From contig CM024758.1 of the NCBI GenBank assembly GCA_014218235.1, positions 76,022,206 through 76,086,205 of the forward strand: a stretch of 64,000 nt of DNA. Direction: 5' to 3'. Numbering within the stretch: the stretch's first letter is position 1; the number at the start of each line of letters is the position of its first letter. The position numbers were made by a program, and so were the translations under genes. Of the stretch, positions 21,815-33,030 are shown piece after piece. The notes under the pieces are model-generated. The model had not been told where the DNA came from, searched no databases, and was given only the letters and a program-made list of their open reading frames with translations. This DNA is from Colocasia esculenta. Taxonomy: Eukaryota; Streptophyta; Magnoliopsida; Alismatales; Araceae.

Positions 21815-24800
21815 TGTCATGTCCCAGAATTTCACAGCGGATATTAATAATAATTCGGAAATAATTCGAGTCGATATCTCGAGACGTGAACAGTCGGCAA
21901 TAAGCCTCTAGCTAGCGTGCACTAAGTGTTTAACAACACAACATCATATGGCCCAAATATTGAACTCAACAAATCTTGTATTTGTCTCAAGAACTAATAC
22001 AGGACTAAGACTCAATAAAAAAGAAAAGTACATAATACTCCTCACTTCCTACTACATGTTCTAACTCTTAAGCAAATACTATAACTAGACTCATAGTTGG
22101 AACGCTCTTCACTCGGACGCATTCCCATTCTCGACTTGTTCTTCCTCTTCATCTTCATAGTCACCTACATTGGGTAAAAGTAGGGATGAGCAAACTAGCC
22201 CAGTAGGATTTATATCTCAATGTGTGGGCAATGATATAAGTGATTAACATTTTAGAACTAGGTAAGCACGATGATGTCATTATGCATGTGCGAATAAACT
22301 CATTAAAACATGATACATGAAACAAGCTAGAGAGAGTGATTATGATAGAACAAGATTTGTGAACAAGATGACAAGATAGAACTAGCAATAGATCACTTGG
22401 TACAAGCACGCAAGATTTCACTTGATGTCAATAGTTTTCAAGAACGCAAGATATCACTAGTTGCATTAAATGCAGGATGACCATATCACGCAAGCAAGCA
22501 AGCAAGAATGTACGAGCACGATAATGTAACACTAATCAGGCATGTAGACACTAATGTACACCAAGAAAAGATCCATCAAGAATGTACACCAGGACACGCG
22601 TATGTGGTTATTGTATCTATCATTCAACAAGCAAGCAAGACTCCCAGCGCAGATGCAACGCTAGTAATCATTATACCCCATGGTTAACAGTATATTTATG
22701 ACTCTCCGTCATTGGGGCTAGACTGGAGCCCTTGGACACCTCGCCGTGCCGTCAGCATCTCATGTAAAATTTTAAATGTAGATACCCATAGTCATTAATA
22801 ATGGCCAGTGAGAGTTTCAAATGTAGCATGTGTACGTCATGTTCATGACAATGATAGGAACAAGTAATAAGTAATTGAACATGATTTCATGATAACAATG
22901 GTCAGAGAGATAAATTTGGCAGCATAACAGCACGATTTATACTTTAGTTCAATCTTTACGTTAATGGCTTTAGTCTAGATTGTAAATCACACTCACGAGA
23001 ATAAGATGGAAAGGAAGTGCATGCTATCTCCAGGAACTTCAATTGTACAACCAACTCGTCGGCCATGTGGGAATCCATGGTCAGGGGAGATTTACGAGGC
23101 CTTGGAGAAAAGGTCGCTAGTCTACCGATTCAGAATGACCGGTAGAGAGTTTACAATTTCCCAAGAAAGGGCTACCTAGATATGCAAGAGTGTAGTGATG
23201 TACGCGTCTCAATTCACGGTCTCAAACTCGCGGAAAACACTTAACATGATGGCATGCAATGGACAATGTATTTAACTACACATGGGTTTACAAGATTTTA
23301 AGATAATAATTATCATTTAAATCAGCTAGAACGGTAACAAGAGTAAATCACAAGTTTCATGAATCATCATATCATTAAGAAAGCAATTAGAATAATATTC
23401 ATGTAATTAAGGCTTTTTAAATGTGTTAATCACTTTTAGGCCATTAAATAAACCATCATGCATGATCAGACCTAAGACATGTGAATTACACGCTAAATAT
23501 CATATTTAAACAGACCTCAGGTATAGCAGTAAGTTTTGTAAAAGAAATAGGTGGGGTTTCATGAAAAATCCTGAGGTCACAATGGACCCTTGTAAGGATT
23601 GCGACGGGGTCAGATCAGAACGCGATAGTGCCTTGTAGGATCGCGACAGGCTTGTCTGATCAGGCAGGCAGTTCGCGACGGGTTCATATGAAGAAGGAGA
23701 CAAGGGTATGTGCAGACGTGACAAGGGGGTCAGAACAGGCAGAGAGATAGCGACGGGGCGCTCGTCGCATTCAGAACGCGACGGGTTTGCTGTCGCGACA
23801 AGACCTCAGAATGCGGCCTATCGGGCCGTCGCGTTCACAGGGTCTGCGCATGAATCCGACAGAGAAAGGACATGTTCTTGGATTGCGGTCCAGACTGCCT
23901 TATATTGACACAGGGTGCTTCAAAAGTAGAGAACAAATTGTACAGTGCATGAAAATAAGGATTTTTTGATAGGCTCAGTTTTAAACCAACCTAGGCATGC
24001 AAGGGGCTTCCAGTAAATCGGAATTAGAAAACAAGGATGGTTTTATAGGCTTTAATCAAGTCAAACACAAACGTATAAGCCAAGTGCAACCCGAAAATGT
24101 AGTTTCATGCAGTGACCCTCTTACCACGCTTATAACTCTATAACTGTTGAATTTAGACAAAACGTTCAACACAAGACATGACAAGGACAACTACTAGAAA
24201 AACTTTCATGTTGTGGGTTTGCTCTAGTTCGAATCACGTGCAACATATAAGGAACGGGAAAAGCCTTAACAGTGCGCTACTTTGGAAAAATACTTATAAT
24301 TCAAAATCTACTTGTTGCAATTTGATGAAACCAGTGGGAAACGAAAGTTAACTTGATGCTCTACACATTGGTATAGGATATGTTAAGGTTTGGCCCGCGA
24401 AAACCTACCTTTTGGGTTGAAGAAGTCCCGTTTTTCCAGAAAACCTATGTTCAGACCACTTGGAGGAAAACGCTTAATACTCCGTGTATACTGCATGGAA
24501 TTGGGCATTCCACTTGGGTTAGAACTTAGACTTGACCTCTTTCCAGGGGTAGCCTTGCAAGATTTGGTTATGGTTTGACTCACCTTTGGTCGACTTCAAG
24601 TGGACGTTTGTTGTGCAGGTCGCAGCAGACGAGAAGGGGAAGAAGAACGGCTTGGTGTGGACGATCTCCTGCTCCGCAGACGCCAAGAACTCCTCCACAC
24701 AACCCCAACAAGATGTAAACTCGTCCCCAAGGGTTTGGTGAAGAGTATTTAAGAAACCAAAGTGTTTAGGAGTCCTATTGTACTAGGAAAGAAGAGTTGC

Positions 24801-25544
24801 GGTTTTGGCTTGTTAATTCCTAATTTGAGGATTTCTTCCTCCATTAGAGTGTGTGAGGCTTTAGGAAACCTCCCCCCATAGTTAAGCACGAATTGGGTTG
24901 CCAATAATGCAAGATCTCTTCCCAATTCAACTCTAATTACCTCTTTCTAATTTCAGCTTATTTAGAGTTACAAATTTCCATGCATTTTCTTGCTTCATTC
25001 ATTTTGGGTCATATGTGGTCCATTGGCCCAATTAAGATATTGGGTCATTAATATATAATGTTGGAAGTCTTTCCAACACTTTTATTTAATTTTTGGTTGC
25101 GTCGTATTTCCGTGTTAACGGTTTTCCGACTTGTTTCCTATTTGGATAATCGGTCACAATAACTCTTAAAGCTAGCCCAATGATTTTTATTGAACCAAAT
25201 TCTTGATGGGTCATTATAGAATATTATTGAAGTCCATATATGATTTTTATTTAATTTTTTGACTCATCCAAGTACGTGAGATAATGATTTTTGACTTATT
25301 CATGAATTACGATAATAAGTCGTGAACACTTTAAACTTGGCTAATCCGATTTTTTTTGGCACAAATTTCTTTGTGAAACTTTTAGTAAAAATGTTTGGGA
25401 TTGATTTATAATTTTTTACGAATTTTTCCGATGTGTTTTACCACCTACGATAGAGGTACGTATGTTTTAAATATATGATATTATGGAAATTATTTATTTC
25501 CATTTATTCAGATTTTTACTTATTAAATTTTCTGGAGTGCTACA
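21815..25544 (-). repeat. 3' LTR of element B (3730 bp)
   Basis: The minus strand runs TGTAGCACTCC (25544) to GGACATGACA (21815). Visible parts: a cluster of CGCGAC/GTCGCG words at about 23590-23840; a block shared with family A at 23044-23107 (CATGTGGGAATCCATGG core); and a stretch rich in CACGCAAGCAAGCAAG at 22480-22510. Small indels separate it from the 5' LTR. No coding region of any length is seen in this 3.7 kb. Confidence 0.94.
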
Positions 25545-25560
25545 CCCTCCCCACTTAAGA
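25545..25560 (-). other. Polypurine tract of element B
   Basis: Minus-strand CTTAAGTGGGGAGGG immediately precedes the LTR start TGTAGCAC. GAATTTGGGGACCAAATTC just upstream is the same leader as in element A. Confidence 0.85.
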
Positions 25561-25799
25561 GAATTTGGTCCCCAAATTCATAGATCATTAATTGGCTTTC
25601 GATAGTTATGATTCTCGAACTCGTTTCGGATTTAATTCCTCTAACTTGTTTAAACATCGTGGATGCCAGTCCAAAATTTACACCTATGGCCACCCGTACT
25701 ATTCATTTGGTTCCTTCCACTCATGTTTTCCCTTCCACGTTTGTTATATCCCATCTTAATCCTCCAGATGAACTATGATATATTACTAGATTATTCCAT

Positions 25800-26226
25800 T
25801 CTGTTTTAGTGCGGCAAACTACACCGCCTTCCTTTCCTTAACTCTTTCAGAGAAGTATTTTCCCGGAAGATCTCCAGGAAACCTGCCCATTCCAGTTATG
25901 CTATATTAGGCAGATGGGCCGATGTGGCCTTCCACCAAGCTCGAGCATCCTTAGTAAACTGGAAAGTGGCCAGTACCACCTTCTCCTTATTGGTGCATTA
26001 CATAACTTGGAAAATTCGTTCTATCTCCTCTTGCCAATTCTCTGCCTCATCTGGGTCAGGGGATCCAGAGAAATGAGGAGGGTTTAAACTCCTAAAATTA
26101 TGGTGCAGATCACCGGCTCCATTCCTTGTAGCTGCAGCCTGATTTTCCAGCCTGAACTACATGTTGTAATGCCTGGTTAGACCAGCCACAGTGTCTTGCA
26201 TATCTTGCCACTGGTTGCGAGCCATT
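25800..26226 (-). pseudogene. gag N-terminal remnant of element B
   Basis: The minus strand starts at an ATG near 26226: MARNQWQDMQDTVAGLTRHY, then ENQAAATRNGAGDLHHNFRS, SLNPPHFSGSPDPDEAENWQ, EEIERIFQVM, a stop, KDARAWWKATSAHLPN, and a frame-broken FLEIFREKYFSERVKE. It is the same gag family as element C (which has KDARAWWKATSAHLPNVAE). After about 140 codons the sequence jumps to the 3' leader, so the rest of gag and all of pol were deleted. It has no function on its own. The 25561-25800 stretch is 3' leader with no gene. Confidence 0.85.
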
Positions 26227-26443
26227 GTGGTTGAGTGAGGAGTTAATGAGGGTTCCAGAGAAAAGGAGGAGACCAATTAATGTCTCTAGATATATTTTAG
26301 AGTCCAGGGTAGGAGTGTCTAATTCTTTCTAGCATATACCCAGTCTCTACCCATTCTCACCAGTACTATATTTAAGTTCCATGACCTAGGTTCCATAGGT
26401 AATCTTCTAATCCTGAGACATATATCCTATTTGGATTTCCTAG

Positions 26444-26455
26444 GCTCTGATACCA
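26444..26455 (-). other. Primer binding site of element B (tRNA-iMet type)
   Basis: Minus-strand TGGTATCAGAGC begins 6 bases inside the 5' LTR end (26462). Confidence 0.9.
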
Positions 26456-27499
26456 CTAAACTGTCACGTCCCGAGAATTTCGCAGTGGATATTAATAATA
26501 ATTTGGAAATAATTTGAGTCGATATCTCGAGACGTGAACAGTCGACAATAAGCCTCTAGCTAGGACGCACTAAGTGTTTAACAACAAGACATCATCATAG
26601 GGCCCAATATTGAACTCAACTAATCTTGTATTTGTCTCAAAAGAACTAATACAAGACTAAGACTCAATAAAAGGAAAAGTACGTATACCCTCACTTCCGA
26701 CTACATGTTCTAACTCTCAAAGCAAATTACTATAACTAGACTCATAGTTGGAATGCTCTTCACTCGGATGCATTCCCATCCTCGACATGCTCTTCCTCTT
26801 GATCTTCATAGTCACCTAGATTGGGTAAAAGTAGGGGATGAGCAAACTAGCCCAGTAGGATTTATATCTCAATGTGGGCAATGTATAAGTGATTAACATT
26901 TTAGAAGTAGGTAAGCACGATGAATGTCATGATATGCATGTGCGAATAAAACTCATTAAAACATGATACATGAAACAAGCTAGAGAGAGTGATTATGATA
27001 GAACAAGATTTGTGAACAAGATGACAAGATAGAACTAGCAATAGATCACTAGGTACAAGCACGCAAGATTTCGCTTGATGTCAATAGTTTTCAAGAACGC
27101 AAGATATCACTAGTTGCATTAAATGCAGGATGGCCATATCACGCAAGCAAGCAAGCAAGAATGTACGAGCATGATAATGTAACACTAATCAGGCCGTAGA
27201 CACTAATGTACACAAGAAAAGATCCATCAAGAATGTACCAGGACACGTGTATGTGGTTATTGTATCTATTATTCAACAAGCCAGCAAGACTCCCAGTGCA
27301 GATGCAACGCCAGTAATCATTATACCCCATGGTTAACAGTATATTTATGACTCTTCGTCGTTGGGGCTAGACTGGAGCCCTTGGACACTCGCGTGCCCGG
27401 TCAGCATCTCATGTAAAATTTTAAATGTAGATACCCACAGTCATTAATAATGGCCAGTGAGAGTTTCAAAATGTAGCATCACTACAGGAAAATCAGGTT

Positions 27500-27835
27500 T
27501 TACTTACGTCCAAACACCGTAAGTAGAGAACCAAAATCGTAAGCATAACCTTCGCTTATGGTGTTACCCTACGATAGGGTTTTGTCGGCTAAGGTCTGAC
27601 GGCAAAGGCCTAGGGCTACGATGTTTTAAACGTCGTAATAATATAAATTACTCACGGTGTTTGTAGCCGTAAGTAACACCATAAGGATATCCTCTTTCTC
27701 CTACGGCTATGTAAACCATAGTCATAATTTTTGTAAGGATAGACTCAATTACAGCTGCGTACATCCCTACGACTATGTAAACCATAAGCATGTTTCCTAC
27801 GGCCACGTACACCATAAGCAGTTTTGTTTCAGCAA
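27500..27835. repeat. Left subterminal repeat region of the CACTA element
   Basis: Repeated short words in both orientations: CCGTAAG, CGTAAGCATAACC, GCTTATGGTG, CTACGGCTATGTAAACCATA, CTACGACTATGTAAACCATA, CTACGGCCACGTACACCATA. The last three form an approximate 65-75 bp periodic set (about 27700-27825). Such arrays next to the inverted repeats are the binding sites of the DNA-binding transposase protein in En/Spm elements. Confidence 0.7.
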
Positions 27836-27859
27836 AAAAAATAAATAGTATGTATTCAA

Positions 27860-28130
27860 ATGGATCCACATTCACCTACATTTAGAGATCCACATTACTG
27901 CATTTGGAGATCCACATCACATACACTTGGATCCACATTGACATACATTGGGATCCACATTACATACATTTGGATCCACATTCACATACATTTGGATCCA
28001 TAGTCACATTTACATTTGGATCAACACATACACATCCACATTTAGATCCACACATTCACATCCACATCCACATTCATATCCACATTGACAGAACATTCAG
28101 ATCCACATTCACATTGACATCACACAACAT
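27860..28130 (+). repeat. Minisatellite of about 20-24 bp units
   Basis: Roughly a dozen diverged tandem copies of a unit like TTTGGATCCACATTCACATA, with individual units of about 18-24 bp. Units are most regular at 27915-28020 and decay to CCACATTCACAT hexamer-like repeats toward 28130. It encodes only an artefactual His/Ile/Asp-rich open stretch. From 28131 to 28570 I see AT-rich sequence with no feature. Confidence 0.85.
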
Positions 28131-28574
28131 TCACACCCACTCATTCACAATACACAACACATTAAAAATATAAAACACATAAAGTTTAACAAACAATAAT
28201 GTTGGTGAAAGTAATCATCACATAAAACATCAAATCCATCAAATTGTTCACATTCACATACTAGTGCTAATGATCTCTTCAGAAGAGGAAGTTAAGTGTT
28301 AACACATCAAATGTTCACATGTAATGGCAGGACATTTGTGATTTGTCCAAATCAATTACACATCAGAAAGAGCATTAGTCAACTTGCTTTCTCCTTGGAC
28401 AAGACAGGTTGCAGTAGACGAACTACAAGAGCAACACTATACTTCTCATTTAAAACTGCACAACATGCTTAATAAAAAATGGGCTAAAGAAGATAATTTC
28501 TCAACATTAAATTGATCTCAAGATCTGCTCAGCTGGGCTAAGCCAACTGCAGCAGCAGGCTCATGCGAATCTTA

Positions 28575-28713
28575 TTTATTTCATTATAAGATGGAGGTGA
28601 AGGTGAAGATCAATTATCCTTTTACTCTTTGGGATAGGGTCTGTGCCTATGCCACGGACTCTTCCAATTCTGTCCCTTCCCAGAACTTGCTCATAAGCGT
28701 CCCCCACACTTGC
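28575..28713 (-). pseudogene. En/Spm transposase remnant (Transposase_24-like)
   Basis: The minus strand reads ASVGDAYEQVLGRDRIGRVR followed by GIGTDPIPKSKR and a stop 11 residues later. The YEQVLG-RDR-GRVRGIG pattern is that of the conserved C-terminal motif of the plant Ptta/En/Spm transposase family (Pfam Transposase_24). Only about 45 codons remain, so it has no function, but it supports the CACTA assignment and gives an orientation. The call rests on motif recognition without a search. Confidence 0.6.
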
Positions 28714-28924
28714 AATGAGCTTGATGTACTTGAGTGTTGTGTCAATTTAATGTCTCGAATTTTCTCCTACAATTTGAATAAGAAAACAATCAGGAATGAA
28801 TACAATCATTGCAGCACTCTCATAAAGAGAATTATGTCAACATTAGAACATCCATACATAATGAGAATTATGTCACCATTAGACAATTAACAAGTTAATT
28901 AAGGAAGCTGGGGCAAGGAGATCA

Positions 28925-29590
28925 GGGGGTGGGTCTTTACAGGCTCGCAGGCAAGCTCAAAAGAACAAAGGAGGCACTCAAAGTTTGGAACAAGGAGATT
29001 GTGGGAAACCTCAAAATTCAGATAGAAACACACCAAGCCCTGATTTGCAAACTTCAGGTGATGGAAGCCAGAGATCCGGTCAACCCAGAAATTTCAGAGA
29101 AAATTAGATCCACTGAAATGAGGCTACAGGAACTGCTACACCTTGAGGAAGTGCTATGGAAACAAAGGCTAGAACTCAGTGGCTTAAAAAAGGGGATAGC
29201 AACACTAAATTCTTCTATCTATCTACTATCATTAGAAGGAGGAAGAACATAATTGAATACCTAATAGACGAGATGGGCAGGAAACTGCACAAACAGGAGG
29301 AAATCTGTGAGGAGTTAGCTACTCACTTCCAAGCGAGGTGGATTTCTGACTGGGCAGTGCTATCTGAAATTGATAATACCTTGCCTTTAAAGTGCCTATC
29401 TAGAGAGGAAGCTGCTGCACTTGAAAGGAAAGTAACCATGGCTGAACTTGAGGAAGTTATCAACAAACTACCTGGTGGAAAAGCTCTGGTTCAGATGGCA
29501 TGTCTGGAAACTTCTATAGAAAGCATGGGGGGATATCAGGTATGATGTATTTTATGCTATTCACTGCTATTCACAAAGCAAATTAAAAAA
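28925..29590 (+). pseudogene. LINE ORF2 fragment (between endonuclease and RT)
   Basis: Two overlapping frames carry plant L1 ORF2 linker sequence: LKRTKEALKVWNKEIVGNLK (from about 28950), LEEVLWKQR, then in a second frame KARTQWLKKGDSNTKFFYLS (about 29165-29225), TIIRRRKNIIEYL, and near 29470-29530 GKAL.QMACL in the region where GKAPGSDG is expected. The W-KQ-SR-QWL-GD-NTKFF signature precedes the reverse transcriptase domain in plant LINEs. One frameshift near 29170 and the abrupt end near 29590 make this a fragment, without a poly-A tail in place. It lies on the opposite strand to the captured genes. Confidence 0.8.
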
Positions 29591-30064
29591 CACTTTATCT
29601 AGTTATAAGAATCATTGAGTATGAATATAAAGAAACATACATACCAGGAATGGGACAAAGGTAGACTTAGGTAACAAGGAATTGGGACAGAGCAGTTGGG
29701 AAAAACAAATAGCATCTCATAAAAAAAAAAAGAGTGATGTAGAAAAGGCTAAATGAATGCTTACCAAACATTTCGAAAATAAGAACCCACATTCCGAAAA
29801 CAACTAGTTCATCAGAAGGCCTAGATTACATACATAGTCAACATATAGAATTACAAATAAAATATTCATACCTAATCATACGTGTCCATGATCATATGTA
29901 AACATGTAGAATTTATTCTACAAACATGCATGCTATACACATACATATATAATATTCTATGTAATATATCTACATCCACATAACTAAAATAAAATTCATA
30001 TCCACATATCAACTCATCTACATCACATAAGCAAAATAACATTCACATCCAAAAAGAAGAATAC
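29591..30064. other. AT-rich filler within the CACTA element
   Basis: No coding region or repeat family recognised. There are scattered ACATA/CATATA words and an 11-A run near 29720. It may be the intron following the last captured starch branching enzyme exon (minus strand). Confidence 0.4.
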
Positions 30065-30926
30065 CCAAAGCTAGCATAATATGAGTGCTCTTAATGCCAT
30101 AATTTGTACAGCATTGTATCCTAGCTTCTTAATCCGAGGAAGCAATCATCCCTGAAACTGGCATAAAGTTGATCTTTGGCTCTTGCATGCTATCAAGTCA
30201 AAAATAGTGTCATTAGAATCAGGGTACAACCAAAGAAGAACGCCGAATTAGGATATAGGTAGAGAAAATTATAGGAAGAATCAATATTATCTCTGTGCAA
30301 GAAAATTGTATTGATTAGGCACATGTCTTCACCAATCATGCTATCAACTAAAAGTAAACATGCAGGACTTGCTATGTTACAGTACAATATAAAGAATAAT
30401 AAAATGGAAAGATATCAATTTAGCATATACCTAATGCTTGCTTTAATGAGTCACATGTAGATTGAAATTCCCTATTCATAACGATCTTGGATTTCCAAGT
30501 TAGTTACCGAACACACAACACCTAGCAATAAGTGTTACCACTTTGATCCTCTCAGAGCTACAACATAAAAAGTATACAAAAGGTGGTTGCATACTGTACT
30601 ACTCATTCCAATATGTGATTCATAAATCTGCAGTGATCTGGGTCTCTTAGGTTTGGGTGCTAAAACACATGCTTTTCCTGTTGAAAAACTCAACAGTTGA
30701 ACAAAACCATATTAGAAAATCACATTAACACAAAACCATATTAGAAAATTAATATTTCTTAAAAAAAATCTGCATACATGCTTACTTAAAGATATGAGAA
30801 GATGCAAACCTCCTCGGGGGGATCATAGTAGATCCCATTATATGGAATCTCCCCTGGAGCCTGTACAGAAAACTTGATCCATGCTGGAATAGAATCCTTT
30901 ATTCTAGAAGGCGTCTCCATGTGTAT
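30065..30926 (-). pseudogene. Captured gene piece: three exons of a starch branching enzyme II gene
   Basis: Minus strand, three exons with GT...AG introns. Exon 1 (30810-30926) reads IHMETPSRIKDSIPAWI, then FSVQAPGEIPYNGIYYDPP and EE. Exon 2 (30595-30677) begins EKHVF, a stop, HP, then after a 1-base loss PKRPRSLQIYESHIGMS. Exon 3 (30065-30181) has EPKIN, YASFRDD, and after frameshifts RIKKLGYNAVQIMA and an EHSYYASFG-like end. These are consecutive segments of the N-terminal side of class II 1,4-alpha-glucan branching enzyme, which makes alpha-1,6 branches in starch in plastids. The catalytic (alpha/beta)8 barrel residues are not included. A stop and indels show it is a decayed copy. Isoform IIa versus IIb cannot be decided. 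Confidence 0.88.
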
Positions 30927-32164
30927 CTGCCAATCAGCATTGAGCCAATCACAGTGAGCCTAGTAATTTAAACACATGAAAGAGGCAATCCCATAAATTG
31001 ACTCCCTTTTCAATGACAGCCATTGAATAAAGATTAAGGTAAAATAACTTCTGGAATTACAGTCCAACAATACAAACTGAAAAATCCATATCTTTATATA
31101 ACGACACACTTTCAATTGCCATCATAGATATGTAACATGGCCTATAAAAATTTAGAACCTCATGTAACTCTGTTTTTTTTTTTTTTTTTTTTTTAAGAAC
31201 GAAAGTGGAAGAAGAAAACAAGTAAATTTGGGAGATTGCAAGTTGAATTTCGATAGGTACAGAGCTGCCACAGAAAGAGTTCATGTATCCTCAAAAGAAT
31301 AGACAAGGATTCTTCCATTCCCTTCTTATCATCCTACTTCCTCCAATCGCCCTTATTTATATCCCCACACATTTCATCTTCATAACCCATCTTAGTAGGA
31401 ATGAGGCTTGGAACTGGCCACAAGAATAAAACTTGGACAAATATCCTGGAGGTCATTCTCCTGAAAAGATGCCCGCAGGAACCCTAACCCAATATTCAAC
31501 ATCAGTGAAGTTCCCAAGTGTAGGAAACTTAGACTACAACTTTATGAATTATGTTTTAATGGAAAAGAATGCCTGCCACCCCCATCCCTGAGAGAGAGAG
31601 GATAACATAAAATGGAACATGATAAAACAATGATATGCATATGCTCACAGAATTCAGAAAAGAATTAAAGTTTTATAGTTTCAATAAAAAAAATTAATCT
31701 TCAAATAGCCATAAATGTAAGGACAGTTAAATCTTGTGGAGAACACATATTTTTCTAATGGGTAGTTCCACTAGAAGTGTGTACAGAAGGGAAGATGAAC
31801 AGACGAGTGTATCATCAAATATTTTTATCTTGAAAATTGGTTCTCACCTTATCAGATTTTTTTGAACAAGTGGATAGTACCATAGATGTATAACCGTATC
31901 AGATTCATACACAAAATGGGAATACAAAAGATTTCTTGCAAGTATACAGCATTGTATCACCAAAAGAAATACATGCAAGAGAAAAAGCCTAAACTATCAA
32001 CATCATCATGAACCAACATAAAAGGTAAACTATCAACCCCCTGTCATCCATTAGATTCCTCCCACCCAAAAGAAAAGATCCTCAAATTCTCAACAGACAC
32101 AAAGCTCAAAATTGCATTGCTTCAGTTGAAGAATGCTATATTTGTGAGGGTATTGCAAAGAGCT
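30927..32164. other. AT-rich intron-like filler with a 22-T run
   Basis: No exon recognised on either strand. A run of 22 T at 31173-31194 could be the poly-A of a minus-strand retroposed insert or simple slippage. A GAGAGAGAGAG stretch is near 31590. It may be intron or intergenic DNA carried along with the captured genes. Confidence 0.4.
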
Positions 32165-32578
32165 TTAGAGTTCAGAGAAAAGGGGCCCTGATCGGGTATA
32201 GATAGAGAGAGGAGGTGCCCGGGTATGGACCAGGACCGAGACGACCGGCCGGTCCACAGAAATCTTCTCCGCACGCCAGATTAATGGGAGAGCCAAGCGG
32301 GGTGTTGTCTTCCTTTTCAATGTTGGCCCGGAAAATGCACCACCACGACCATGGTCCATGGATCTCCTTCCCAGAAGGTAGCAACCCTTCCCGTCACCTT
32401 CCAAGTACGGGCCGGCAACGCCGCACCAGATGTGGGCCTCCCCAACATCCTTCCCCCTGCACCCCTCGGCTTCATGATCCAGAGCGTTTCGCTCAAAAGT
32501 GCGGCAAATATAATGGAAGATGTACATAAATGTGGGAGCAGATCGATCAGCTGAGTAATGGCGTCGGTAGGCACTCAC
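32165..32578 (-). other. GC-rich segment following captured ABCB exon 2, origin unknown
   Basis: Clearly more GC-rich than its surroundings, starting at the exon 2 splice donor (GTGAGT, 32573-32578). Several frames stay open on both strands (one of 137 codons on the minus strand), but none resembles a protein I recognise. It may be ABCB intron 2, or a piece of a third captured gene. The GC shift at about 32165-32200 suggests a junction there. Confidence 0.4.
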
Positions 32579-33030
32579 CAGCGTAGGAGGAGGCGCACAC
32601 GATAAGACCCAGGTAGACGAAGTAGAGAGCGTACTGCACAGCCACAGGAAGAAGAAGAAGAAGGTGATGAGACATTTTTCACCATAGAGAGACGAAGATG
32701 AGGCACCGGCAAAAGGTGGCAGAGAGAGGAGCGAAGTAGATCATGATGGTTTGCTCAAGTGGTGGTTTCAGTTTGTACCTTGGAGACCTCCTCGGTTATC
32801 TTTCGAAGATCGTGCTGGTTCTTGCCGAAGCCATTGACAAGGTCGCTGAAGAGAAGGAAGAAGACGGGCTTGGCGGAGCCATGGACGACCGCGCCGAGGC
32901 TCCCCGCGGCCATCCGTAGCCAGTCGAGGTGGTCAGCGAAGGAGAAGAGCTAGAGGAAGGGCAGGCTCTGCTCCCTCTTCTTCTCCACCTCCATCGCCAC
33001 CGCCTTCGTGTCCCCTGCGTCCACCATCAT
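32579..33030 (-). pseudogene. Captured gene piece: first two exons of an ABCB (MDR/PGP) transporter gene
   Basis: Minus strand. Exon 1 (33030-32779) starts MMVDAGDTKAVAMEVEKKRE, then QSLPFL, a stop, LFSFADHLDWLRMAAG, GSLGAVVHGSAKPVFFLLF and NGFGKNQHDLRKITEEVSK. A 145-bp GT...AG intron (32778-32634) follows. Exon 2 (32633-32579) reads YALYFVYLGLIVCASSYA and ends at a GTGAGT donor. This matches the N-terminus and first transmembrane segments of plant ABCB1/ABCB19-type transporters, plasma-membrane ABC proteins that export auxin. The TAG after LPFL (family: FYQLF) interrupts it early, and the nucleotide-binding domains are absent. High third-position GC contrasts with the surrounding elements. 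ABCB19 versus another ABCB is not resolvable. Confidence 0.88.

Noticed and set aside
22480..22520. CAAGCAAGCAAGCAAG tract resembling the start of a CRISPR or tandem array
   Set aside because: A simple short-period repeat inside a family-B LTR, repeated at the same place in the other LTR (27140-27160); no spacers.
23590..23840. CGCGAC-rich segment considered as a captured host promoter or CpG island
   Set aside because: The same words occur at the same place in both B LTRs and in both family-A LTRs, so it is an LTR property rather than a local capture.
27904..28173. 89-codon His/Ile/Asp-rich open frame
   Set aside because: Translation of a minisatellite; the periodic residues mirror the DNA repeat unit.
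31173..31194. T22 run considered as the tail of a SINE or LINE insert
   Set aside because: No A/B boxes, LINE domain or target duplication found beside it; left as a homopolymer.
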